Below, one piece after another: positions 55,930 through 64,000 of a stretch of DNA of 64,000 bases; the stretch's first letter is position 1; every line of letters starts with the position of its first letter. The stretch comes from Nymphaea colorata (lineage: Eukaryota > Streptophyta > Magnoliopsida > Nymphaeales > Nymphaeaceae). The stretch lies in assembly GCF_008831285.2 (NCBI RefSeq), contig NC_045143.1, positions 25,625,662-25,689,661 on the forward strand. Reading direction: 5' to 3'. A program made the position numbers and the translations under genes. The notes beneath the pieces were generated by a model. That model was not told the DNA's origin. It did not search any database and worked only from the letters and a program-made list of their open reading frames with translations.

Positions 55930-57399
55930 TCAAAGCATCAACCACCACATTCGCCCTGCCCAGATGATATGATATGGTGAAATCTCAATCCATCTTCTTT
56001 GCCTCAAGTTGAGATCCTTTTGGGAGAATATATACTTCAATGACTTGTGATCTGTAAACACCTCAAATATTGCACCATAGAGATAGTGTCTCCACATCTT
56101 CAATGCGAACACAACTGCTCCCAACTCCAAATCATGACTGGGATAGTGTTGCTCATGTGTCTTCAACTGCCTTGATGCATAAGCCACTACACAGCCATGT
56201 TGCATCAATACACACCCAAAACTGATTCTTGATGCATCTGTGTACACTACAAAACCAGAATGACCTGATGGCAGCGTCAGAATAGGGGAAGTAGTAAGCT
56301 TGTCCTTCAGAGTTTGAAAACTCTTCTCACACACTTCATTCCAAACGAACTTCACTCCTTTTCTTAATAGCTTAGTAATGGGCGTAGCTATTTTCGAAAA
56401 GTCTTGTATGAACCTGCGATTGTATCCTGTCAATCCCAAAAAGCTTCTAACATCAGTTACACTGCACGGCGTCCTCCAGTCCTGTATAGCCGACACCTTA
56501 GCCTGGTCAACGGAAACTCCATCCTTCGAGATCACATGACCAAGGAAGTTTACCTTCTCTAGCCAAAATTCACATTTTGAGTATTTGGCATATAACTTAT
56601 GCTTGCGCAAAATGCTCAACATGCTCCTTAAATGATCCCTGTGCCCTGCCTCACTATCTGAGTACACCAGAATTTCATCAACAAAAACAATAACAAAACG
56701 ATCTAAGTAGTCATGAAAGACTCGATTCATGAGGTCCATAAATGTTGCGGGAGCATTGATCAACCCAAAAGGCATGACCCTAAATTCATAATGTCCATAT
56801 CTAGTTCAAAAAGTAGTCTTAGAAACATCTTCCTCCCGTATCAAGAGTTGATGATACCCTGTCTTCATATCGATCTTGGAGAAAACCTTTGCATTCTTAA
56901 GTTGATCAAATAAATCTTCAATTCTTGGAAGCGGATACTTATTCTTGATGGTGACTTGATTTAACATATGGTAATCTATGCACAAGCGCATCGTCTCATC
57001 TTTCTTCTTAACAAACAATACAGGTGCTCCCCAAGGTGACACACTAGATCGGATGAAGCTCTTGTCTAAGAGCTCCTGCAGTTGCTTCTTCAATTCTTCT
57101 AACTCAGATGGTGCCATATGGTAGGGTGCCTTAGAAATGGGAGTTGTCCCTGGCAGCAACTCTATCTTGAACTCTACTTCTCGCGTTAGAGGCAAACTTG
57201 ACAGTTCCTCAGGGAATACATCTGGGTACTCACTCACAATGGCAACATCCTGCAACCTCACTGGTTCAGTCTCATTGGTCAACACATTGACCAAGAAAGC
57301 AACACTTCCATTTTCTATTAAACGTTTAGCCTTCAATGCAGACACCATTATCTTATCAGTTCGACTAGCTTTACGAGCATGGAATTCCACAGGTTGCAT
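55930..57399 (-). pseudogene. pol: E3 reverse transcriptase and RNase H (degenerate)
   Basis: The RT N-terminal part ([19 protein letters not shown], 57040-56980) is separated from the rest by a TGA at about 56805-56803. The catalytic loop reads FVDEILVYS: the second Asp of the usual FVDD is Glu, so polymerase activity is doubtful even without the stop. RNase H follows (VVYTDASR, about 56260; [16 protein letters not shown], about 56060). Confidence 0.9.
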
Positions 57400-57653
57400 C
57401 TATTAGTCAACAACTGTATCAGCTTCTTCCTGTAATCTATATTGGCATAATGCGCATAAAGCCAATCCATGCTCAAAATCACATCGAATTCACTTAGACT
57501 TATGATCACCTACTATGCAGGTAAGTGATGTTGATGGATATCCACGTCCACATCAGGTAGATACTCACGACAAGACTCCTGAGCATGCATAGGGCTAACG
57601 ACTTTTAAAACATATGGCATCTCCATAGCCGACACTTCTAGTGAAGTAGCAAA

Positions 57654-58961
57654 TCAACTAGATATAAATGAATGAGTCGCCCCTACATCCAACAACACTT
57701 TAACAATATGAGAACCAATAAGTAAAGTACCTTCAACAAGGTCGTGAGCCTGAAGCTCCTCTACAGTAGTCGCATAGACACGTCCAGTCGTCTGTCGTGC
57801 GTTAGAAGGACCGGCCTCAGGCTTCCTCAACTCTCTTTCTTTCTTTAAGGGGCAATCCTTGATGAAGTGCCCCATCCCTCCACAGTGTAAGCAAGCTCCG
57901 ATCACTCGATAGCACGGCTTCCCGAGGTGCACATGTGAGAAAGTGGGACACTTCGGTGAGGTCGGAGAGGCCACTGACCCCTGTGTGGTCTCACTACAGA
58001 TTGGCCTGTTCCGCCTGAATGTTCTGTCATCACGCCTCTCATAAGGCATTGCCCTGCCTGCAAAGTGTTGGTGCAAGACTTGTGTTCGCCCACCGTGTGA
58101 GTGCTGGCCTGCCTTCTTGTGGTGGTCTTTCTGTGTCCTTGCCCAGTCCTCTTCTATACATCTCGCCATGGTGACCGCCTCGTCCAAGTCACGAGGTCTG
58201 CTTGTCAAAACTTTGCTTCGTAATCCATCCCGCAGCCCACGCATAAACTTTCCTGCTCTAGCCTCATCTGTAGTGTAAAGGTGCGGGCAATACACCTCCA
58301 AGTGTCGATATTTCATAATGTATTCTTCCAAGCTCAGCTGATTCCGCTGCATATCAGGAAACTCTTGCATTTTCTTGTCTCTGGCATGCACTGAAAAGTA
58401 AGTGCTGAAGAAGGAATTTCTAAACTGCTTCCAAGAGATTGACAGTTGGCCCGCAAACCGGATCTCACTAGTCGATCGCCACCAATTCTTAGCATCACCC
58501 TTCAACAGATAAGAGCCATAGTTCACTTTGTCTTCTTTTGGCATCTTCAAAAGCCCAAAGATGCGTTCAACTTCCTCAATCCACTCTTTTGCCTTGTCTG
58601 GATTGCCTTCCTGTAAAGACAGGAGCCGCATTGCCATAAACTGGTTGTATGTCACCGTCGTTGCCTTCTCCTGAAATGGCGCAGTGGTGTCTCCTGAAGG
58701 AGATGCATTGCTCCTCTGATTATTGACCATCGACTGTACAATAGAGGTCAGTGGTTTGTAACGTTGTCAACATTATGGTCTCTTGATCCACTGGTGGAGT
58801 CTACCTTGGTGGGGTTTGAGCACCCCCACCTATTTGGGCATACTGGTGTCCTGACGTACTGTCATCCTGTGGGATAAGCGCATCAGAATGGGCTGGGCTT
58901 GGCTCTCTTTGTGCCTCTGTAGACGGCCCAGCTCGCTTCTTACCCTACGTTGGTACTCCAT
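57654..58961 (-). pseudogene. gag: E3 gag and protease start (degenerate)
   Basis: The likely start is ATG at 58961-58959, in the leader equivalent to that of E2. A one-base loss in a G run shifts the frame within eight codons. The core from 58730 is open for 358 codons and includes AKEWIEEVERIFGLLKM, SLEEYIMKYRHLEVYCPHLY and an intact zinc knuckle CLHCGGMGHFIKDC (about 57890-57850). The protease site reads DVGATHSF, and the frame stops at 57654. Confidence 0.9.
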
Positions 58962-59185
58962 CTGTACAAACAAAAACCCTCATTCTCAAACAAGGTCCAT
59001 GAACGATCTTTCATGTCAGATCACAGAAGCGCATCAACACAAAGTTTAAAACATCGATCACATTACGTACTTATACTTATAAAATTAAAACTACAATAGC
59101 AATTTAATCAAATAATTGCATACCTGGGCAACATGGCTTCACAGATAGGTTTTAACTCACGTTCATAGTGGGGTTTGCCATAGCT

Positions 59186-59197
59186 CTGATACCAAAG
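59186..59197 (-). other. primer-binding site of E3
   Basis: TGGTATCAGAGC on the minus strand, just downstream of the LTR end, a perfect match to the initiator tRNA-Met 3' end. Confidence 0.85.
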
Positions 59198-59198
59198 T

Positions 59199-62100
59199 TG
59201 TCACACCCCAACCTTTTGACCTTCTAACAAAACTTTTTTCTAGACATAAAGCATTGAGGTGTGACGACACAACAATTCAAAAAGAGATGAGCCAAACAAT
59301 TCAAAACAATGGGGCGAACTTTCATTTATATAATAATTTTAATTCATACAAAATCACAATTATGTGTATGATAAAAATGCCCCAAACCATATAATTGATG
59401 TCTAACAAAAACAAAACATCAATACAATCAAACCAAGAAGTGCCGACACTATAAAACAAAACAAAACTCAAAACCTCACCAGTAGGACATGAGTAAAGCC
59501 ATCCGATCAACTTGCTACCCCTGGTCCACCAAAACCTGAAAAAGAAAACAACTGAAGGCTTAGCCTTCGCAGTATGGCAGCAACCCAGTAAATCCCCAAA
59601 CCCTTTAGGTATGAGCTCAACTATGAGAATAATCATAAAAATGATCTATCATCATGTTGTGTCAGAGCTTATTCATATCACTTGCCTAGAAGGCATCTAA
59701 CATAGACCACAACATGTAGAGGTCACTCAATGGCCTCAGTAGCACAATTTCAATCACATGCAAGGCATGCTTAAACATATCATTTCATTCATATCATTGA
59801 CATACACATCAAACACATGGATCACATTCATATACTTTTCATTTTTATTAACTTCAGTGAATTAACAGTTCCTATGGGTGCAAACACAGGCACGTGCACA
59901 CCACGGGCGGCCTGTAGCTGATAGACAACCCACATGGTTGCCCAGAACAGTATGGATCCATTTCACCCGCTGCAGCGGTAGAGCAGTCATCCATGGATGT
60001 GTGAATTCTAAGGAGAGATACTCAGTCTTCCCTAGGACACCCAGGTTGAGAAGGCGGGAGCCCAACGCTCCAAGCACAACACACAACAGTACCTTAGGGC
60101 CTTGCACCGCCTGCGCTCCGAACAGGCGAAACAGTGGCAAAAGCGGGACGTCTCCCAAACACATGGCCACATCCCATTGGCCTATCGTCTTTTATTCATT
60201 CTTAGTTAACATTGTGGAAATACAATCACAAAATGACCAGCTAGCTCATGAGGTTGGTTCACTCCTCCAGGGCACCCATACCTCCAAATGCCTCCACACG
60301 AGGGCTACACATATAATTTACTTTTTTAGTTGGCCGTCATAGCAATACGAGTACAACTACCCTCCAATTCATTCATTTGCTTCATTGCCCACAGCAATAT
60401 GCATGCAACAAAACACAACATTCACATCAATCACATCTTTGAAAACCTTAGCCAAACCATAGAAAGTAGTCTCGACTTGTGATTGGCTCGTAGCTGTCCT
60501 ATGCAGTTATCATTCTAGGATGCTTTATAATGCACAATTGGGGTCGAGGGGACGCTCAACTCGATACCTCACCTCATCTATCCTAAACAGTTATCAATTT
60601 TAGCATGCACATGCAAATGCGTCACATTTTCAAAACAAACTACTAATAGCCTTTCAAAACAATTCATATCATATATCAAATAATGTGCATGCATACATAC
60701 ATTCATTCACATCACAATCCTAGGATCCCACGATCCTAAGAACACACATTCACACATTTGCCCCAGGCAGGGATTTGCCTGGAATGCTGCCATACCTGTG
60801 GCGCACTCACAAAACTCTTCAAAATGTCTCGAGCTTCGAATCTGGTAGCTCAAGGTCGACGGGACGTGCCCAGTGTACCTGTAGACATAAACAAAAGATA
60901 AGATTTCTACTAGTTAGTTTATCGATCCAAACAAATATAAAACAAAATCATTGAGGCACATGTCATTGCCTCAAGAAGGTGTCGATAGGTAGTGTCGACC
61001 TACAAGCTCTCTAATAGGCCACTTCCCAACTTCTTGCCGTTGCCACCAAAGTCAAAACACAATGTTTCGATCAATCCATCCTTAACACATTCTTAAATGC
61101 TTTCTATAGTTAAAGCGTCTTCCCCACAAATACACCCAATTTACATGTTCTTGTCCAACTAACACCACAATACACCCATTGACAAAAGCTTGTGCCACAT
61201 GCTCATCAAAACGATTCTAAATCTTCTCACCCACATCAAATCTATACCATGCTTCCCTATTGCTTCGAAAATTAACCCATCATACTTAAATGATCATTAT
61301 AGACATGAATCAACGCTTCTCCAACATAATCCTACACTTTTCCCAAAAAGCAACGTCGCTGACATGCATCTCAAATCATCAATTCTACCTTCTAACATGC
61401 TCAAACAACAATTATACATGTTTCAAAGAGAAATATACAATAAAATAGGCTCAATTACGCCTTGCTCACCCCAAATCAAGAGTCTAGACTGCTGCAATCC
61501 TTTTGGCAGCCACCTCATGAGTTCAAGTGATCTTCAAACAGCCAAAACCTCTCACTGCTGCCTCCATCAATGCATCCCAGTCACTGGTATGAGGGGAAAT
61601 ATGCACCCCCAAGCGGCAAGTCGACTTAAAAGGCCATAAAAGAGTCAAAGATCGACCAAAGAGAGTTCCAAACAGGAATATGTCATTAGGAGAGGCCCAC
61701 GGTAATGGTGTGGGCAGCTGAAAAGAATGACAGAAAGGGGCGCTGACAGAGAGGGGAAACAGAGAGAGGGAGGGTTCAGACAGAAATCGAGAAGAAGGCC
61801 AGTGAGGGTGGGAGTGCGTGAGAGGAAAGAGAGCAGGTGGGAGAGTGAGGGTGTTGACAGAGAGAGGCGGACAGAAGAGAGAGACGTGAGTGTGCAGGGG
61901 GAGAGAAATGACAACAACAAAAAAAATGGAAGGGGGGGTGGGGGGGGGGCTGCGCTAGAGGGAGGAGGAGAGGAAGGAAAAAGAGGAGAGAAGAGACAAA
62001 GAGGTGAGGGGATGATAGGGCTCACCCCAAGCGCCGACACCGTCGCCTTCTTCTTCTTCTCTGAGCTGCAGTCATGGCTAAGGGAGAGACGAAGGGGGGA

Positions 62101-62218
62101 AACGAGGGAGAAGGAAAAACAAGGGAGGAGAGGGCGTTGTCGGGCTCCTGTCGCATGTGGAGTTCGGGTCCGGGTCTGGACCCTGACCCGAGCCGTCCTG
62201 CAAATGCCGAGCGTTACA
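59199..62218 (-). mobile_element. 5' LTR of E3 (3.02 kb, full length)
   Basis: Runs from TGTAACGCTCGGCATTTGC at 62218 to GTGTGACA at 59199. The bases after 62218 on the plus strand (TGAAC) are already kinase exon. A near-homopolymeric G stretch lies at about 61932-61950. Confidence 0.92.
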
Positions 62219-62597
62219 TGAACTATGTGGATCACCAGATGAGGTTAACTGGCCGGGAGTTTCAAAGATTACTTGGTACAATAATTTCAAGCCTTCAAAT
62301 CCAATGAAGAGGCGCCTTAGAGATGTTTTTAAGCAGTAAGTACAAAACATATGAATCTGGTTTACAATGATTTATAGTGAAAATTTGTTTTGAGGAAATG
62401 TTTTTTTCACATTTGCTTTTTTTATGTTGTGATTGTGTAGTTTTGTGGTTTATCAGTGCTTTACCACCTTATTATTGTTATTGTTTCCCGTTTATATAGA
62501 GGTATTGTGCACCTGAAATGCAGTTATTTTTGCTATCAGCTTTGATCGACATGCTTTGGAGTTGTTGGAGCGGATGCTAACTCTTGACCCATCTCAG
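62219..62597 (+). pseudogene. CDKC-type kinase pseudogene, two 3' exons
   Basis: Exon 62219-62335 encodes ELCGSPDEVNWPGVSK then ITWYNNFKPSNPMKRRLRDV. Exon 62540-62597 continues in phase with FDRHALELLERMLTLDPSQ and ends at a GT donor. These are C-lobe sequences of the same CDKC gene. Missing between 51297 and 62219 are the exons for the catalytic HRD loop, the DFG motif and the activation segment, replaced by E3. The first of these exons begins at the LTR edge, so its acceptor is gone. No further CDKC exon was found to 64000. Confidence 0.92.
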
Positions 62598-63152
62598 GTA
62601 TCATCTTGCTATGTTCTCAGAGTTTTGGAGGTTTGAACTTTTGTGACAAATGATTTAGTGTATGGATGTGAGTTCTGGCAAGTGGGAGTAGCAAACCTAC
62701 TCCTTGAATTCTTATAATTATTAAGTGGTGAGTCCTGCTCCAGATCTGAACGTCCTTGCAAAACGAATGACACTCTACAAATAACTTTGCAAGTTTGGCC
62801 TTGGGTGTCCTTAGCAGTTTTAGTGTCAGCTTTACTATAGACTTATCAAGTTCTTAAGTTTCTAACTTTGGGCTCCCAAGGGAGTTAATCTCTTTCTTGT
62901 TTTGATAGTGATCTCGCTAGTTTCCCCAAGTTTGGAGAACAAGGCTTTTACTTCTTATTTGTTAAGTAGCTTTGTGCATGTAAATGTCTTTATTTCTAGA
63001 TAGGGCATTATCTCTTATTTGTGGATTCTAATGATAGAATCATCACAAACTCCAAAATCAAATGAACCATGAACTAGTATTTCCTTGGATTTCCTTTTGC
63101 AGCAAAAAGAGATGAAGGTTTTACGCTTTTTTTTTTGTTAGTCTTGCAAAGG

Positions 63153-63191
<39 letters not shown>

Positions 63192-63539
63192 CTCTCTCTC
63201 TGTGGTGCTGAAAAGGAAAGACTTCCTATATTAAGTTACTAAAGAAACATGAATAATAACCTTTACAAGACTTTTCCAAGTTGAGGTTTTTTTGAGTTAA
63301 TATTTATTGTTCTAATTTATTTTCTACAAAAAATCATACATGATACTTGGCCATTGAATTGTCCAGTCATATAAAAATATTTCTATTGTTGGCCTCCAAG
63401 CTTCTTTTGTTTGGTACCATGTCTTTTTTGCAAGCCACTTGTGGTGATGAGAGTAATATAAGAAAAATCTTTGGGAGTTATGTAGTTCTCTGCCCATCAT
63501 CATTGTCGAGTTACTATTTCAGACTGCATTTGTGAACAG
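62598..63539. other. intronic or intergenic DNA
   Basis: AT-rich, with a (CT)n microsatellite at about 63153-63201. No exon recognised; it would be kinase intron if the gene once continued. Confidence 0.5.
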
Positions 63540-63658
63540 GAGTGTCAAGAGGTGAGGTTGTGGCACTAAAGCATTTGATGACTGCTTCACTTGATTCTAA
63601 AAGTATTGCTGCTAGTGCTTTTGATAGCTTTCTGGAAAATTATGAATTACCCAACTAG
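63540..63658 (+). CDS. possible terminal exon of unknown function
   Basis: After an acceptor-like TGTGAACAG, a frame reads GVSRGEVVALKHLMTASLDS and continues to SFLENYELPN and a TAG at 63656-63658. Composition is protein-like and an AT-rich 3' region follows. It does not match the remaining part of a CDKC kinase that I would expect here. Family not recognised. Confidence 0.3.
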
Positions 63659-64000
63659 CGTCCTGTTCATCTACCAAAATGAAATAACTGTGATGTATAT
63701 GACATGAAAGTGATACCTGGCATTTCAATGTATTTACAGTTTTGTTTCTTCCCAAATATGGAAATGTACATTCAAACTTCTCTATGACTTAAAAATGACA
63801 AAGGGAATCTGTGTTTCTTGAGAAAATTATGGTCTATTTTTGAACTTGTCCTTGTCTGGTGGAAGGTTATTGGAAGAATGTTGCCAGCAATTGTTCAGCA
63901 TTCAGTGTTGTCAAATCTTGTTTCTAGAACAGGCTGGACTTAAGGAGCTAAGGTTTAGAACGATTGTTGCTATGATGTCCAGCTAGTGAACAGTTAATCC

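Larger units (their letters stand above)
51345..62218 (-). mobile_element. E3: Ty3/gypsy LTR retrotransposon inserted in the CDKC gene
   Basis: Same family as E2, in the opposite orientation. Reading the minus strand: 5' LTR 62218-59199, primer-binding site, gag, pol, 3' LTR 54352 to about 51512 (its 3' end missing), then about 160 bases of gag-leader sequence to 51345. Both LTR 5' edges are TGTAACG. The right flank is kinase exon sequence and the left flank is kinase intron, so no target-site duplication remains; deletion accompanied or followed insertion. Stops and shifts make it non-autonomous, but it retains more of integrase than E2. Confidence 0.92.

Overview
This window is nuclear DNA of a flowering plant. 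The evidence is spliced genes with GT-AG introns, a CLASSY-type SNF2 protein known only from plants, plant ACT-repeat (ACR) and CDKC kinase gene relics, a short plastid psbB insertion, and Ty3/gypsy LTR retrotransposons with roughly 3-kb LTRs. I cannot name the species. Only one protein-coding gene looks intact; most of the rest is retrotransposon, decayed gene, short inverted-repeat transposons and AT-rich intergenic DNA.

Layout. 1-900: a possible last exon of an unknown gene (471-549). 909-2144: a truncated LTR of the dominant retrotransposon family. 2399-3130: a hAT-like short element with flanking 7-bp direct repeats. 3140-8800: intergenic DNA with a GC-rich leader-like block (about 4100-4480) and a 1.07-kb terminal-inverted-repeat element (6512-7584). 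8920-14164, minus strand: an intact CLASSY (CLSY3/4-like) chromatin remodeller in four exons. 14.3-20.8 kb: intergenic. 20796-26450 and 34453-40175: two arms of a large inverted duplication. Between them lie a 365-bp inverted-repeat element, the psbB fragment (about 28650-28790) and a seven-exon ACR pseudogene on the minus strand (29576-32968). 38439-46309: a Ty3/gypsy element (called E2) with a 5-bp target-site duplication, a full 5' LTR and a truncated 3' LTR. 49109-62597: a CDKC-type (PITAIRE) kinase pseudogene split by a second element of the same family (E3, minus strand, 51345-62218), whose 5' LTR edge lies inside a kinase exon. The exons for the catalytic loop are missing. 62.6-64 kb: intronic or intergenic DNA with a possible terminal exon at 63540-63658.

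How the parts relate. The CLSY gene belongs to the RNA-directed DNA methylation machinery that recruits Pol IV to transposons. It sits among decayed retrotransposons and two dead gene copies. E2 has target-site duplications on both sides in the right arm, while the left arm has only one LTR edge and a truncated LTR, so the left arm appears to be the derived, inverted copy. I found no unknown multi-gene system. The most interesting items are the inverted duplication, a 61-residue tandem repeat in the CLSY N-terminus, and the base-level record of decay in the kinase and ACT-repeat genes.
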